DNA of 64,000 nucleotides from Candidatus Prevotella equi (GCA_018065145.1 JAGHTW010000106.1:1-64000); one strand, 5' to 3'. Numbered from the stretch's first letter, positions 11,067 to 23,356 are shown. Notes: generated by a model from the letters alone, not told the origin. A program made the numbers and translations.

Positions 11067-11678
11067 ATGACAAACAAAAACCTTTTCGCAGCAGTTCTTT
11101 TCGCTGCTATTGCACTTACTTCATGTGATAACTCACCAAAAGCAGAAGAGCCAGCAGAGGCAAAAACCCCTGCACCTTCAGAGTTAAAGTTAGCTTATGT
11201 TGAGGTTGACTCCCTTATGACGCAATATGATTTCTGCAAGGAGTACTCACTTATTCTTGAGAAGAAGAGCCAGAATATACAGGCAACACTTCAGCAGAAA
11301 GGTCAGGCACTGCAGAATGCAGCAAACAATTTCCAGCAGAAGCTTCAGCAGAATGCTTATACACGCGAGCAGGCAGAGCAGATACAGGCAGGATTGCAGA
11401 AGCAGAACGCTGACCTTGAGGCACTGCAGCAGCGTCTTGGTGCAGAGTTCCAGGAAGAGACAAACAAGTTCAATGAGGCTCTTCACGACTCTCTACAGCA
11501 TTTCCTTGCAAAGTACAACAAGGACAAGAAATACACTATGATTCTCTCTAAGTCTGGTGACAACATCCTTTATGCAGACCAGTCAATTGACGTAACAAAG
11601 GATATTATTGCAGGTCTTAACAAGGCATACAAGAAGGGTGCAGCAAAGGCTGATACAAAGAAGAAGGAAAACAAATAA
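11067..11678 (+). CDS. OmpH/Skp-family periplasmic chaperone-like lipoprotein
   Basis: Lipobox-like LTSCD; Gln-rich coiled coil; LKLAYVEVDSLMTQYDF and LSKSGDNILYAD typical of OmpH family. Confidence 0.8.
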   Translation: MTNKNLFAAVLFAAIALTSCDNSPKAEEPAEAKTPAPSELKLAYVEVDSLMTQYDFCKEYSLILEKKSQNIQATLQQKGQALQNAANNFQQKLQQNAYTREQAEQIQAGLQKQNADLEALQQRLGAEFQEETNKFNEALHDSLQHFLAKYNKDKKYTMILSKSGDNILYADQSIDVTKDIIAGLNKAYKKGAAKADTKKKENK

Positions 11679-11685
11679 AAGTTTT

Positions 11686-12669
11686 ATGAAGCAGATACAT
11701 TGGGGATTCATCGGTTGTGGTGAAGTAACAGAATACAAGAGCGGACCTGCCTTCAATAACATAGAAGGTTCGGACGTTGTAGCTGTTATGAGTCGCAATG
11801 CCGACAAGGCGCGTTCCTATGCAGAGCGTCACAATATTCCAACGTGGTACACCGATGCACAAGCACTCATCGATGATCCTAATGTAAATGCTATATACAT
11901 TGCCACACCGCCTTCTAGTCATGCTACATACGCAATCATGTCAATGAGAGCAGGAAAGCCTGTTTATGTTGAAAAACCGTTGGCGGCAAGTTATGATGAT
12001 TGCTCACGAGTAAACCACGTATCAAACGAGACACACGTTCCATGCTTCGTAGCATACTATAGACGATATTTACCTTATTTCCAAAAAGTCAAGTCATTGC
12101 TTGACGCAGGAACAATTGGAAAGGTACTCAATGTGCAGATTCGTTTTGCATGCCCACCGCGTCAAGTAGATTTCAACAAACCGGAAGAGCGGCCATGGCG
12201 CATACAACCAGACATTGCAGGAGGTGGATATTTCTACGACCTTGCACCGCACCAGTTGGATTTGCTGCAACAATTATTTGGCGTCATCGTTCATGCAGAA
12301 GGATTCTCTGCTAACCGTGGTGGATTATATCAGGCAGAAGATACGGTCAGTGCATGTTTTAAGTTTGAGAACGGACTACCGGGCAGTGGCTCCTGGTGTT
12401 TTGCGGGTCATGAATCAGGCAAAGAAGACCGAATAGAACTGATAGGCGAAGAAGGAATCATCTGCTTCTCCGTTTTTGATTACAAACCGATACGCTTACA
12501 TACTTCCAATGGTATAGAAGATATCATCATTGAAAATCCAAAGTATGTACAGCAACCATTGATACAAGCTGTTGTAGAAACATTGCAAGGCAAGGGTGAC
12601 TGTCAATGCACCGCCTTAAGTTCTACACCAACAAACTGGGCATTAGATAAGATTCTTGGTAAATTCTGA
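11686..12669 (+). CDS. Gfo/Idh/MocA family oxidoreductase
   Basis: [16 protein letters not shown] start (ORF track extends upstream into the previous gene); [13 protein letters not shown] motif; YYRRYLPYF. Confidence 0.88.
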   Translation: MKQIHWGFIGCGEVTEYKSGPAFNNIEGSDVVAVMSRNADKARSYAERHNIPTWYTDAQALIDDPNVNAIYIATPPSSHATYAIMSMRAGKPVYVEKPLAASYDDCSRVNHVSNETHVPCFVAYYRRYLPYFQKVKSLLDAGTIGKVLNVQIRFACPPRQVDFNKPEERPWRIQPDIAGGGYFYDLAPHQLDLLQQLFGVIVHAEGFSANRGGLYQAEDTVSACFKFENGLPGSGSWCFAGHESGKEDRIELIGEEGIICFSVFDYKPIRLHTSNGIEDIIIENPKYVQQPLIQAVVETLQGKGDCQCTALSSTPTNWALDKILGKF

Positions 12670-15506
12670 TGAAAGAAAACATAAAGATTAAGGGAGCACG
12701 TGTTAATAATCTCAAGAACGTCTCTGTAAATATTCCCCGAAACACTTTCGTTGCAATTGCTGGCGTAAGTGGTTCGGGAAAATCGTCTTTAGCCTTTGAC
12801 ACTCTCTATGCGGAAGGGCAACGAAGATATGTTGAAAGTCTTTCATCCTATGCCCGTCAGTTTCTTGGAAGAATGAGCAAACCAGAGTGTGACTTCATAC
12901 TCGGACTGCCACCTGCTATAGCAATAGAACAGAAAGTAGCAAGCAAGAATCCACGCTCTACAGTAGGAACAAGCACTGAGATATACGAATTCATGCGTCT
13001 TCTCTTTGCTCGAATAGGAAAGATATACTCTCCTATCTCAAATATAGAGGTGAAGAAACATACACCTGAAGACGTTGTGCAATGTATGCTGACATATACA
13101 AAAGGTACTCGCTTCATGCTTCTTGCTCCATTACATGTACAAGAAAACCGTACTCCACAGCGTCAGTTGGAAATGGCTTCTTTGCAAGGTTACTCACGCA
13201 TATATTATAAAGAAGAAGCACAACGAATAGACGATTTTCTTGAACAACATGCTACAGATAAAGTCAAGGCTGAAGATATTTGGCTTCTGATAGACAGAAT
13301 GAGCGTGGATGATAGCCAGGAAACAATATCACGCCTTACAGATTCTACGGAGACTGCATTCTATGAAGGTCAAGGCACATGCCGCCTTATTTTCCTTCCA
13401 TCAAATATATGCTACGATTTCTCAACGCGCCTGGAAGCAGATGGGCTTACATTCGAAGAACCAACAGACGGACTATTCGCTTTCAACTCGCCAGTTGGTG
13501 TGTGCCAGTCATGTGAAGGATTTGGAAAAATAATGGGTATTGACGAGAATCTCGTCATTCCCAATCCGTCACTTAGCGTATATGACGGATGTGTACAATG
13601 TTGGCACGGAGAAAAAATGGGGGGATGGCGTACTGAATTCATACGCCGTGCAGCTATTGACAACTTCCCTATTTTCACACCTTATTGTGAGTTGTCAGAG
13701 GAACAAAAAGGTTGGCTATGGCATGGTCTGCCATCCGATGCGCATTTGCCAAAGATGGAGCGCGTAAGCATTGATGATTTCTTCCAAATGGTACGTGAAA
13801 ATCAGTACAAGATACAATATCGTGTAATGCTTGCAAGGTATCGTGGCAAGACAATATGTCCGGAGTGTCATGGCACACGCTTGAGAAAAGAAGCAAACTA
13901 TGTCAAAGTTGCAGGAAAGACCATAACGGAACTTGTTTGTATGCCAATTACCGAATTGGCAGAATGGTTTCACAACATAAAACTTGACAAGCACAGTGCA
14001 AAGGTTGCAGAGCGCTTGCTGACAGAGATCAATAGTCGTTTACAATTCCTTCTTGACGTCGGTTTAGGATACCTTACTCTCAATCGTCCAAGTAACACTT
14101 TGTCAGGTGGAGAGAGTCAGCGTATCAATCTCACTACTTCATTGGGTTCATCATTGGTGGGCTCTTTGTATATCCTTGACGAGCCATCAATAGGTATGCA
14201 CAGTAGGGATACCGAACGGCTTATCGGAGTACTTAGAAAACTACAGAAGATAGGTAATACAGTTGTCGTTGTGGAGCACGACGAGGAACTTCTTCGTGCA
14301 GCAGACTATCTTATTGACGTTGGTCCTGATGCGGGAGTGAACGGTGGCGAGATAGTCTTCGAAGGCAATGCAAAGGACATCACCATTGAGTCTTTGAAGA
14401 AGTATCCTCGTAGTCATACTATTGAATATCTGACAGGTACAGAAAAGATTGACATTCCAGAATCAAGGCGTCCATGGAACAAAAGCATAATCTTACGTGG
14501 TGCACGTATGAACAACCTTAAAGGAGTGGACGCAGAGTTCCCTTTGAATGTGATGACCGTAGTGACAGGTGTCAGTGGTTCAGGCAAATCTTCACTTATA
14601 AGGGGTACATTATATCCAATAATAAAACGCAGACTGGATGAAGTTGCTGATATACCAGGAACATATTCATCTATAGAAGGTGACTTAGATTCAATACATC
14701 ATATTGAGATGGTTGATCAGAATCCTATTGGTAAATCAACACGTTCGAATCCTGCAACATACATCAAGGCATACGATGCCATTCGTCAGTTGTTTGCTTC
14801 ACAACCATTGGCGCAACAGATGAATATAACTCCACAATACTTCTCTTTTAATACAGATGGTGGACGTTGTGAGGAATGTAAAGGTGCTGGTGTTACAACT
14901 GTTGAGATGCAGTTTATGGCAGACCTTACACTAACATGTGAAGCATGTCATGGAAAGCGTTTCAAGCGAGAAGTTCTAGAGGTACGTTACGAAGGAAAGA
15001 ATATAGATGACATTCTACGTATGACGGTTTCTGAATCTATCGCATTCTTCTCTGAACAACTTGAAAAGGAAAAGAAAGTATCTGTACGTAACAATCTTCG
15101 CGCCATTGTAGATAGACTTCTACCACTTGATGAAGTGGGATTGGGATATATACAGTTAGGACAGTCCTCATCTACCCTGTCTGGTGGTGAGAACCAGCGT
15201 GTGAAACTAGCTTACTACATTTCGCAGGAACGACAAGAACCTACCCTATTTATCTTTGATGAACCTACGACGGGACTTCATTTCCATGATATAAAGAAGT
15301 TACTTCATGCCTTCAATGAACTTATAAAACGAGGACATACCATAATAATTATAGAACATAATATGGACGTGATTAAATGTGCTGACCATATTATAGACAT
15401 TGGACCAGAAGGTGGTGACAAAGGTGGTGAGATAGTAGCAACAGGAACACCCGAAGAGGTATCACGCATTGAGCGAAGCATTACAGGACAACACCTTAAC
15501 CTTTAA
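12669..15506 (+). CDS. uvrA: excinuclease ABC subunit A
   Basis: Two ABC cassettes with [28 protein letters not shown] and [17 protein letters not shown]; CxxC zinc motifs; LSGGESQR and LSGGENQR. Confidence 0.97.
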   Translation: MKENIKIKGARVNNLKNVSVNIPRNTFVAIAGVSGSGKSSLAFDTLYAEGQRRYVESLSSYARQFLGRMSKPECDFILGLPPAIAIEQKVASKNPRSTVGTSTEIYEFMRLLFARIGKIYSPISNIEVKKHTPEDVVQCMLTYTKGTRFMLLAPLHVQENRTPQRQLEMASLQGYSRIYYKEEAQRIDDFLEQHATDKVKAEDIWLLIDRMSVDDSQETISRLTDSTETAFYEGQGTCRLIFLPSNICYDFSTRLEADGLTFEEPTDGLFAFNSPVGVCQSCEGFGKIMGIDENLVIPNPSLSVYDGCVQCWHGEKMGGWRTEFIRRAAIDNFPIFTPYCELSEEQKGWLWHGLPSDAHLPKMERVSIDDFFQMVRENQYKIQYRVMLARYRGKTICPECHGTRLRKEANYVKVAGKTITELVCMPITELAEWFHNIKLDKHSAKVAERLLTEINSRLQFLLDVGLGYLTLNRPSNTLSGGESQRINLTTSLGSSLVGSLYILDEPSIGMHSRDTERLIGVLRKLQKIGNTVVVVEHDEELLRAADYLIDVGPDAGVNGGEIVFEGNAKDITIESLKKYPRSHTIEYLTGTEKIDIPESRRPWNKSIILRGARMNNLKGVDAEFPLNVMTVVTGVSGSGKSSLIRGTLYPIIKRRLDEVADIPGTYSSIEGDLDSIHHIEMVDQNPIGKSTRSNPATYIKAYDAIRQLFASQPLAQQMNITPQYFSFNTDGGRCEECKGAGVTTVEMQFMADLTLTCEACHGKRFKREVLEVRYEGKNIDDILRMTVSESIAFFSEQLEKEKKVSVRNNLRAIVDRLLPLDEVGLGYIQLGQSSSTLSGGENQRVKLAYYISQERQEPTLFIFDEPTTGLHFHDIKKLLHAFNELIKRGHTIIIIEHNMDVIKCADHIIDIGPEGGDKGGEIVATGTPEEVSRIERSITGQHLNL

Positions 15507-15531
15507 CAAGGCACATACAACAACACATAAA

Positions 15532-15572
15532 AAAAAGAGTGAATCGGGTAAATTTCCTGATTCACTCTTTTT
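15532..15572. terminator. bidirectional intrinsic terminator between convergent uvrA and the ppiD-like gene
   Basis: AAAAAGAGTGAATC...GATTCACTCTTTTT hairpin with A- and T-runs on both sides. Confidence 0.92.
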
Positions 15573-15592
15573 GTAATATTATGTCTGGACGA

Positions 15593-17737
15593 CTAGAAGA
15601 AGAGGTATCTATTGTCCTTTACATTTGCATTAACATAAAGTTCCTGCATGAAGTTGCCAGCTGCCTGCATAGCTCGCTGTGCAAGGCGCTGCATGTAAGA
15701 CTTCTCATCATACTGCATTGCACGGTTCTTCTTTGTCTTAACCTTGAAGACATATACACCGCCGTTACCCTTTACAGGCTTTGCAGAGAACTTACCCATC
15801 TCTGTAGCAGCAACAGCACCGCTAATAGCTGGCTCTGATGCACCAGAGAGTGCTACGAACGTAGGAGCAGCGAAGGTTATCTGATTAACAGGAGCAACCT
15901 GTGCACCTTTCGCTTTAGCCTCTGCAACATTCTTTACACCTTGTGCCTTAGCCATAAGTTTCTCAGCTTTTTTGTCCTTTATAACCTCAGCCTTAACAAA
16001 TTCCTTTACCTGCTCGTCATCAAGAGTACGGAAACCCTTCTCATGAATCTTTGTCAGTGCAATAACAAGAAGATTGTCATTCTCACCACATTCATAAAGT
16101 GGAGAAACATCACCTTCCTTAGCTTCAAATACCCACTTCAATGCTTCGTGTGAACCATGGATACCAGCAATGAGATGCTGCATTGTACGAACGTCTGCAT
16201 TATCCTGAACGGTATAGCCATTCTTCTTTGCTGCCTTCTCAAGACCTTCTAAAGTCTGGTTCTCTGAAACATACTGAGAGAACTTGTTGTATGCCTGTGA
16301 GTAAGTATCTTTAGAGAAATTGATGTCAGCCTTGATAACTGCTGCAACATACTTTGTTGTAAATGCCTTACGGTCTGTTACCTTAAGAATTATGTTGCCC
16401 ATGTTTGTAGCGATGTTGCGTGTCTCGCCAGCAGCCATAGTGTTGAGAGCCATGATATATGACTTTGTGTCTGCATCAAGAGATGGAGCCATCTGATACT
16501 GCTGTGTTGTCATCCACTGCTTTTCACCTGTCTGACCATACTTCTTTGCGAGAGCATCCCACTGTGAAGCATCAGCAGCAAGAGCCTTAGCGATTGAGTC
16601 TGCACGAACATGAGCAGCTTCAACTGTTTCACCACCTACATTTATAGCCTGGAACTCAATAGAGTCAGGAAGTTCCTGCTTAGAGATAAGGCGAACAATA
16701 TTAAGGGTGTTATCCTGAAGATTCTCCTTCATTGCTGTTGTAGAACCAACTGCGATAGAATCAAGAAGAGTCTGGATATCAGAAGGATATGCTGTTTTGA
16801 GAACAGGAACGCCAAGGTATGCAACAGAGCTACCAGACTTACGTACTACCTCTGATGGGTCTTCTGCAGAAGCAAGTGTCTGACCGAACTCTGTAACCTG
16901 CTTGTTGAGTGCTGCACGATCGTTAGCAGAAGCCTTAACCTTAACACTTACAAACTTAATGTCGCGTGACTCTTCATACTGCTTGAAGCGTGGCTTCAAC
17001 TCATCATACTTTGCCTTAAGGTCTGATTCCTCAACTTTTACGTCCTTGTCTGCAACAGAGTTGTAAAGGAACGCAGCGAGCTCAACGTCAGCCTCAAGAT
17101 TCTCCTCGTTGAATACCTGCTTTGCCTCTACCTTGTTTGAGAGGAAGCAAGAACCGAGAAGTGTTTGATACTTCTGAGCGAGAGTCTGCTGGCGAAGACC
17201 CTTCTCCATGAACTTCCAATAGTTGTAAACAGTGCGATACTGTTCAGCAGCCTGTGGATTAGATGTCTGAGCTTTCTTGTACTCTGCAAGGAAGTTCTTC
17301 AGTGCATTTGCATCAAACTTCTGTGTCTGCTGATTGAAGAAAGGAGTCTGACGAAGCATTGGGTCTGTACCCTCGTTGAGGATATCACGAACCTCATCGT
17401 CTGTAACCTTAAGACCGAGCTTCTCTGCCTCTGCTGCTATGAGAGCATTCTGAAGGTATGTACCCCATACCATGTCACGAACTTGATTCAGTTCATCCTC
17501 ATTAAGGTTCTCCTTACCTTGAGTCATCTTCAATACGTCGGTATATTCATCTACCAACTCATTGAACTCCTGATAAGTAAGTTTCTCACCGAGCACCTCA
17601 GCAATCTTCTGACGCTCGTTGTTCTTTGTGCTTTCACAAGAACGGAATGCCTCTTCTGCTATAAAGCTGAAAAGACCCAAACCGATGATGCCTACTAACA
17701 AAGCACCTTTTGAACGGATTTTTCCTAAAACTGCCAT
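15593..17737 (-). CDS. PpiD/SurA-like peptidylprolyl isomerase (SurA N-terminal and parvulin-like domains)
   Basis: 714 aa; N-terminal TM MAVLGKIRSKGALLVGIIGLGLFSFIAEEAF; NELVDEYTDVLKMTQG SurA_N-like region; C-terminal FNKFSQY... region. Confidence 0.85.
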   Translation of the reverse strand: MAVLGKIRSKGALLVGIIGLGLFSFIAEEAFRSCESTKNNERQKIAEVLGEKLTYQEFNELVDEYTDVLKMTQGKENLNEDELNQVRDMVWGTYLQNALIAAEAEKLGLKVTDDEVRDILNEGTDPMLRQTPFFNQQTQKFDANALKNFLAEYKKAQTSNPQAAEQYRTVYNYWKFMEKGLRQQTLAQKYQTLLGSCFLSNKVEAKQVFNEENLEADVELAAFLYNSVADKDVKVEESDLKAKYDELKPRFKQYEESRDIKFVSVKVKASANDRAALNKQVTEFGQTLASAEDPSEVVRKSGSSVAYLGVPVLKTAYPSDIQTLLDSIAVGSTTAMKENLQDNTLNIVRLISKQELPDSIEFQAINVGGETVEAAHVRADSIAKALAADASQWDALAKKYGQTGEKQWMTTQQYQMAPSLDADTKSYIMALNTMAAGETRNIATNMGNIILKVTDRKAFTTKYVAAVIKADINFSKDTYSQAYNKFSQYVSENQTLEGLEKAAKKNGYTVQDNADVRTMQHLIAGIHGSHEALKWVFEAKEGDVSPLYECGENDNLLVIALTKIHEKGFRTLDDEQVKEFVKAEVIKDKKAEKLMAKAQGVKNVAEAKAKGAQVAPVNQITFAAPTFVALSGASEPAISGAVAATEMGKFSAKPVKGNGGVYVFKVKTKKNRAMQYDEKSYMQRLAQRAMQAAGNFMQELYVNANVKDNRYLFF

Positions 17738-17835
17738 TTTGATTTTTTGTTATTTTGATTTATATTTTTTCATGTTTACGCCTTAAATTAGAAGGCTTTT
17801 GTGCTTCATGCATGCTACCACACACTAAAACGGCA

Positions 17836-17866
17836 CAAAGTTACAAAAAAAATCTGAATTAGCAAA
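17836..17866 (-). promoter_or_regulatory. Bacteroides-type -33/-7 promoter upstream of the ppiD-like gene
   Basis: Minus strand TTTG (17863-17866), 19 nt spacer, TAACTTTG (17836-17843). Confidence 0.7.
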
Positions 17867-17898
17867 GACTTTACACCTTATTTTATATACACGCGAAT

Positions 17899-18003
17899 GT
17901 AATTGTACAACTTTTACAAAGAATTTATGCAAAAATCTATTACAATCGTATAACAAATACAATGCAATCGTGCAACAATAAGAACACTATATTGCACAAA
18001 AAA
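17899..18003 (-). repeat. degenerate 22-bp-period tandem array, 5 units, 3' of gmd
   Basis: Cores GTACAAC (17905), ATGCAAA (17927), GTATAAC (17948), GTGCAAC (17970), TTGCACA (17992); spacings 22, 21, 22, 22; two units share CAATCGT exactly 22 bp apart. Confidence 0.55.
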
Positions 18004-18033
18004 AGGGTTAAGGAAGTTGACTTCCTTAACCCT
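18004..18033 (-). terminator. intrinsic terminator of gmd
   Basis: AGGGTTAAGGAAG-TTGA-CTTCCTTAACCCT perfect 13-bp stem with a minus-strand T-run (A-run on the plus strand just before it). Confidence 0.9.
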
Positions 18034-18058
18034 ATAGTATATCGTTCTTATATAAATC

Positions 18059-19171
18059 TTACTTGACGAGACCCTTTTCGAGGTACTCGGCAAGATTTGT
18101 GCGCATTGACGCAACAACGGCATCAGCCGCTACCTTCTCCATATCATGCTTTACCATAATCTCAACCAACTGCTCGAAAGTGGTTGACTGAGGATTCCAA
18201 CCCAACTCCTTCTTTGCCTTTGTTGGATCGCCCCAAAGATTTACAACGTCTGTTGGACGATAGAAGTCAGGGCTGACCTCAACGAGAGTCTTGCCGACGA
18301 GTTCTTCTGGACCAGCCACACATATACCCTTTTCATCCATCTCCTTACCTTCAAACTTCAGTTCTATACCTGCAGCCTTGAAAGCAGCGTATGTAAATTC
18401 ACGAACAGAGTGCTGTACGCCAGTTGCAATTACGAAATCTTCTGGTTTATCATTCTGAAGTATGAGCCACATGCACTCTACATAATCCCTTGCATAGCCC
18501 CAGTCACGGAGTGAATCAAGGTTTCCGAGGAAGAGTTTCTCTTGCTTTCCCTGAGCAATACGAGCAGCAGCAAGTGTTATCTTTCTTGTAACGAATGTCT
18601 CACCACGACGTTCTGACTCATGGTTAAAGAGAATACCAGAGCAACAGAACATGTTATACGCCTCACGATATTCCTTGATAATCCAGAAGCCATAGAGCTT
18701 GGCAACAGCATATGGTGAATAAGGATGGAACGGAGTATTCTCATTCTGAGGAACTTCTTCTACCTTACCATAGAGCTCAGATGTAGAAGCCTGATAAATC
18801 TTACATGTCTTCTCAAGGTGATTTGTACGAACAGCCTCCAATACACGCAGTACGCCTACTGCATCAACATCAGCAGTAAACTCAGGAGCATCAAAAGACA
18901 CCTGTACGTGTGACTGTGCTGCAAGATTATAAATTTCTGTTGGCTGCACCTGTCCTACAAGTTTAACAAGCGACATAGAGTCACTCATGTCAGCATAGTG
19001 AAGGTGAAAGTTTGGTGTACCCTCAAGATGTGCGATACGCTCACGATAATCGACAGATGAACGTCGTATAATACCATGAACTTCATAACCTTTCGCAAGA
19101 AGGAACTCTGAAAGATAAGAACCATCCTGACCTGTTACACCAGTAATAAGAGCAATGTTTTTCTTTTCCAT
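18059..19171 (-). CDS. gmd: GDP-mannose 4,6-dehydratase
   Basis: [33 protein letters not shown] signature. Confidence 0.97.
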   Translation of the reverse strand: MEKKNIALITGVTGQDGSYLSEFLLAKGYEVHGIIRRSSVDYRERIAHLEGTPNFHLHYADMSDSMSLVKLVGQVQPTEIYNLAAQSHVQVSFDAPEFTADVDAVGVLRVLEAVRTNHLEKTCKIYQASTSELYGKVEEVPQNENTPFHPYSPYAVAKLYGFWIIKEYREAYNMFCCSGILFNHESERRGETFVTRKITLAAARIAQGKQEKLFLGNLDSLRDWGYARDYVECMWLILQNDKPEDFVIATGVQHSVREFTYAAFKAAGIELKFEGKEMDEKGICVAGPEELVGKTLVEVSPDFYRPTDVVNLWGDPTKAKKELGWNPQSTTFEQLVEIMVKHDMEKVAADAVVASMRTNLAEYLEKGLVK

Positions 19172-19207
19172 TTTTATGATATTTATAATAAAAAATTCTT
19201 AGATTAT

Positions 19208-20413
19208 TTAACTCAAACTCTGCTTATACCAATCAAATAGCTTGTTTACACCATCTTCAATTTCAACCTTGTGTGTCCAGCCAAGATTATGAAGTTTAGT
19301 AACATCAATAAGTTTGCGCATTGTTCCATCCGGCTTTTCTGCATCAAAGAGAATCTCACCATTGAAATCAACTGCTTTTGCTACTAGTTCTGACAATTCA
19401 CGAATTGTCAACTCTTTACCTGTACCAACATTAATATGGCAGTTACGTATCTCGCCAAGCGATGGGATAGCGCCGCCTCGACCGGTAGAGTGATTACGAT
19501 CAACAACACCATCAGCCTTTACGCCATAATGAACGCTTGAATATTTTTCTATACCTATGATGTCGCTAAAATTCACATTGAGAAGAACATGAACGGAAGC
19601 GTCAGCCATATCCTCAGACCAAAGGAACTCACGTAAAGGTTTTCCTGTTCCCCAGAGGGTTACCTTGTTATTCTCTATTCCATAGAACGCAAGAACTTTT
19701 AATATCAATGCTTCATCAGACTCTCCATCAATAACATAACGCACAATTTCTCCATTTTCTTTAATATTCGCACCGACAGGACGGATAGTAAGGTCCTTAC
19801 GAATATCTTCCCACATGCCATCAGCTATGAGTTTAGCAAGATATACTTTACGCATCATTGCTGGCATAACATGTGAATTCTCAAGATGGAAGTTATCATT
19901 AGGACCATAAAGGTTAGTTGGCATAACAGCAATATAGTCTGTACCATACTGAAGATTATAGGATTCACACATCTTCAATCCGGCAATTTTTGCTATGGCA
20001 TATTCCTCGTTAGTATATTCCAGTTCGCTTGTCAAAAGACAATCTTCCTTCATTGGCTGTGGAGCATTCTTAGGATAGATACATGTAGAACCCAAGAAAA
20101 GGAGTTTCTGTACACCATGAGCATAGGCTTCTGAGATGACGTTGCACTGAATCTTCATATTCATCATCATGAAGTCAGCTCTGTAAAGAGAATTCGCCAT
20201 AATACCACCTACAAAAGCAGCAGCAAGAACTACGGCATCAGGTCGTTCTTCATCAAAGAAACGACGTACTGCAAGCTGATCTGTAAGGTCCAACTCCTTA
20301 TGACTACGACCAACAAGGTTGTTGTAACCACGTGATTTCAAATTATTCCAAATGGCTGAACCAACCAACCCATGGTGTCCAGCCACATAAATCTTACTGT
20401 CTTTTTGTAACAT
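19208..20413 (-). CDS. fcl: GDP-L-fucose synthase
   Basis: YVAGHHGLVGSAIW; LFLGSTCIYPKNAPQPMKE; MPTNLYGPNDNF; adjacent to gmd. Confidence 0.96.
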   Translation of the reverse strand: MLQKDSKIYVAGHHGLVGSAIWNNLKSRGYNNLVGRSHKELDLTDQLAVRRFFDEERPDAVVLAAAFVGGIMANSLYRADFMMMNMKIQCNVISEAYAHGVQKLLFLGSTCIYPKNAPQPMKEDCLLTSELEYTNEEYAIAKIAGLKMCESYNLQYGTDYIAVMPTNLYGPNDNFHLENSHVMPAMMRKVYLAKLIADGMWEDIRKDLTIRPVGANIKENGEIVRYVIDGESDEALILKVLAFYGIENNKVTLWGTGKPLREFLWSEDMADASVHVLLNVNFSDIIGIEKYSSVHYGVKADGVVDRNHSTGRGGAIPSLGEIRNCHINVGTGKELTIRELSELVAKAVDFNGEILFDAEKPDGTMRKLIDVTKLHNLGWTHKVEIEDGVNKLFDWYKQSLS

Positions 20414-20422
20414 AAATCTATT

Positions 20423-20806
20423 TCACCTTATTAAATATATAGGCGTTAATACTGCCAATAAACCAAAGAGAATACTCAAAAAGAGATATACTCCATATAC
20501 TATATAGTGTCCACTCGTAAGTAATGAAATTCCCTCATAGGAGAAAGTTGAAAAAGTAGTAAAGCCACCACACAAACCTGTTGTCAATAAGAGTCTCATT
20601 TCCGGTGACAGACCCCACCGTTCAGAGCAATGATAGAATAATCCTATAATGAAACATCCTAATACATTTACAAGAAATGTCGGCCATGGGAAAAGAATAT
20701 CCTGATAATCTGGATGTAACGTTATGTGCTTCCAGATCATAGAGACAATATAACGGAATACACTTCCAATGCCTCCACCTACAAAGATATATAACAATTC
20801 CTTCAT
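20423..20806 (-). CDS. crcB: CrcB/FluC fluoride channel
   Basis: VGGGIGSVFRYIVS; LLTTGLCGGFTTFSTFSYE signature. Confidence 0.95.
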   Translation of the reverse strand: MKELLYIFVGGGIGSVFRYIVSMIWKHITLHPDYQDILFPWPTFLVNVLGCFIIGLFYHCSERWGLSPEMRLLLTTGLCGGFTTFSTFSYEGISLLTSGHYIVYGVYLFLSILFGLLAVLTPIYLIR

Positions 20807-20825
20807 TACTTCTTTTTATACGATA

Positions 20826-21422
20826 TTAGTCAATAAGCGTTGAAGAACGTACACGACTTAGCGTTTCTGGGGTCATCTGCAAATAACTTGCAATGAATAC
20901 CAACGGTGCTCGCAAGACAACCTTTGGCATCTGCTTGCATATACGTCTATAACGATCTTGCGCTGTCTCGAAACGAACCAAATCAGCATGGACTTGTGAT
21001 GCAATCAATGCTTCCTCTAGTATTTTTCTATACAGAATCTGTATATTCTGATTATGAAGCGCTACCTCTTCCAGACGTTTCTTAGGAAGAGCATAAATGT
21101 ATGTTGGTTCCAATGCTTCTATACATTCCTGCGTAGGAGTCTCACGGAAAAGGCTTTCCACACTAAGTATTATAGAACCATCAACACCAAGAAATGACGT
21201 CATCTCTTTGTCATTCTTGTAATAATACTGTCTAACAAGGCCTTGGTGAACATAGTAAATGTATTTACTTGTATCACCAACCTCAAGGATTGTAGAGCCC
21301 TTGACAAACTTCATCGGTTCGATGATGCTCTCCAGGACGTCCAACTCGTCATGAGTCATTGTACTGAATCGTCGTGCTAGCTCACGAGCGATGTCTCGGA
21401 TTGGAATGTTAAGGTCTTTCAT
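20826..21422 (-). CDS. Crp/Fnr-family transcriptional regulator
   Basis: cNMP-binding-like VKGSTILEVGDTSKYIYYVHQGLVRQYYYK and HTH-like ASYLQMTPETLSRVR. Confidence 0.85.
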   Translation of the reverse strand: MKDLNIPIRDIARELARRFSTMTHDELDVLESIIEPMKFVKGSTILEVGDTSKYIYYVHQGLVRQYYYKNDKEMTSFLGVDGSIILSVESLFRETPTQECIEALEPTYIYALPKKRLEEVALHNQNIQILYRKILEEALIASQVHADLVRFETAQDRYRRICKQMPKVVLRAPLVFIASYLQMTPETLSRVRSSTLID

Positions 21423-21477
21423 TCTATATTGTATTTAAGGTTGGTTAATTCTTGTCATGATAAAGGATAGCAAAGCA

Positions 21478-23259
21478 TCAATCCAGTTTCAGCACAGCAA
21501 GGAACGCTTTCTGCGGAACTTCCACATTTCCTATTTGCTTCATACGCTTTTTTCCTTTTTTCTGCTTCTCAAGAAGCTTTCTCTTACGGCTTACATCACC
21601 ACCGTAACATTTTGCTGTCACATCCTTACGTACACATTTGATAGTCTCGCGGGCAATAATCTTTGCTCCTATAGCTGCCTGAATTGCTATATCAAACTGC
21701 TGGCGTGGAATAAGCTCTTTAAGCTTTTCACACATACGTCTTCCGAATGTTACGGCATTATCATTATGTGTCAAGGTAGAAAGAGCATCAACAGGTTCTC
21801 CATTCAACAGGATATCAAGTTTTGCTAATTTTGACGGTCTATAACTATCTATGTGATAGTCAAATGAAGCATATCCCTTTGATATAGACTTCAATTTATC
21901 ATAGAAGTCTATGACTATCTCTCCTAATGGAATCATAAAGTGCAGTTCTACACGATTGCCTGACACATATTCTTGTTTAACAAGTTCTCCTCTCTTATCC
22001 AAGCAAAGCTTCATGATACCACCAATATAATTGGCATCGGTGATGATTGTTGCCTTGATGTATGGTTCTTCAATATGGTCAATCATTGTAGCATCTGGCA
22101 ATCCTGAAGGGTTATGCACCTCTTTCTCATTTCCTTGCTTGTCATACACCATATATGATACGTTAGGGACTGTGGTTATAACATCCATGTTAAACTCGCG
22201 GTCCAAGCGTTCTTGAACTATCTCCATGTGCAACAGTCCTAAGAAACCGCAACGGAAACCAAATCCAAGAGCAACAGAACTCTCTGGCATAAATGTAAGC
22301 GAAGCATCATTGAGCTGAAGTTTCTCTAATGAAGCACGAAGGTTTTCGTAATCAGCAGGATCAATTGGATACACACCAGCAAAGACCATCGGTTTTACTT
22401 CTTGGAATCCACTGATAGCATTGTCACAAGGTTTTGAGACATGCGTAATTGTGTCACCCACCTTCACCTCCTTGGCATCCTTAATACCGGAAATGATATA
22501 TCCCACTTCACCGGTATTCATCTCCTTGCGAGGTATCATGTCCATCTTAAGAACTCCAACCTCGTCAGCATCATATTCCATACCAGTATTGAAGAACTTA
22601 ACTTTGTCACCTTTCTTTATACTACCGTTTTGTATCTTAAAATATGCAATGATGCCACGGAAACTATTGAAAACAGAGTCAAAGATAAGCGCTTGCAGTG
22701 GAGCATCTTTATCACCTACAGGGTGCGGAATTCTCTCTATCACGGCATCCAATATCTCAGGTATTCCCTCTCCCGTCTTACCACTTGCACGTATTATCTC
22801 TTCTGGTTTACAACCAATAAGCTCTATAATTTCATCCTCAACTTCGTCTGGATGCGCTGCTGGCATATCTATCTTGTTCAATACAGGTATAATCTCCAGG
22901 TCATGTTCTATTGCCATATAGAGATTAGAGATTGTCTGAGCCTGAACACCCTGCGTAGCATCTACAACAAGTATAGCACCTTCACACGCAGCAATACTTC
23001 TGCTTACCTCGTATGAAAAATCGACGTGTCCCGGAGTATCTATAAGGTTAAGTATATATTTCTCTCCGTCCTTTTCGTATTCCATCTGGATGGCATGACT
23101 CTTAATAGTTATACCACGCTCTTTTTCCAGATCCATATCATCAAGCATCTGACCTTCCGTTATCTGTATGGTATTGGTATATTCCAACAAACGGTCAGCT
23201 ATAGTACTTTTGCCATGATCAATATGGGCTATTATACAAAAATTTCTAATATGATTCAT
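21478..23259 (-). CDS. lepA: elongation factor 4 (LepA)
   Basis: [29 protein letters not shown]-terminal KVEVPQKAF-like motif. Confidence 0.97.
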   Translation of the reverse strand: MNHIRNFCIIAHIDHGKSTIADRLLEYTNTIQITEGQMLDDMDLEKERGITIKSHAIQMEYEKDGEKYILNLIDTPGHVDFSYEVSRSIAACEGAILVVDATQGVQAQTISNLYMAIEHDLEIIPVLNKIDMPAAHPDEVEDEIIELIGCKPEEIIRASGKTGEGIPEILDAVIERIPHPVGDKDAPLQALIFDSVFNSFRGIIAYFKIQNGSIKKGDKVKFFNTGMEYDADEVGVLKMDMIPRKEMNTGEVGYIISGIKDAKEVKVGDTITHVSKPCDNAISGFQEVKPMVFAGVYPIDPADYENLRASLEKLQLNDASLTFMPESSVALGFGFRCGFLGLLHMEIVQERLDREFNMDVITTVPNVSYMVYDKQGNEKEVHNPSGLPDATMIDHIEEPYIKATIITDANYIGGIMKLCLDKRGELVKQEYVSGNRVELHFMIPLGEIVIDFYDKLKSISKGYASFDYHIDSYRPSKLAKLDILLNGEPVDALSTLTHNDNAVTFGRRMCEKLKELIPRQQFDIAIQAAIGAKIIARETIKCVRKDVTAKCYGGDVSRKRKLLEKQKKGKKRMKQIGNVEVPQKAFLAVLKLD

Positions 23260-23324
23260 TTAGACAGAGGTTAAAATTCAATTAAGGCGACATATTTACG
23301 CCTACAAACAATTCTTTCAACGTA

Positions 23325-23356
23325 CAAAGATATAACATTTTTGACAAATACCCAAA
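23325..23356 (-). promoter_or_regulatory. Bacteroides-type promoter upstream of lepA
   Basis: Minus-strand TATCTTTG -7 (CAAAGATA on plus, ~23325) with TTTG (CAAA on plus) about 20 nt further upstream. Confidence 0.55.

Noticed and set aside
17165-17698. 177-aa plus-strand ORF opposite the ppiD-like gene
   Set aside because: Lies wholly antisense to a clear conserved gene; no recognisable domain.
20806-20826. Fluoride riboswitch upstream of crcB
   Set aside because: Only ~20 nt separate crcB from the upstream regulator gene and no crcB-motif sequence was recognised.
22421-23016. Long plus-strand ORFs (166 and 191 aa) opposite lepA
   Set aside because: Antisense to highly conserved lepA; composition reflects the opposite strand.
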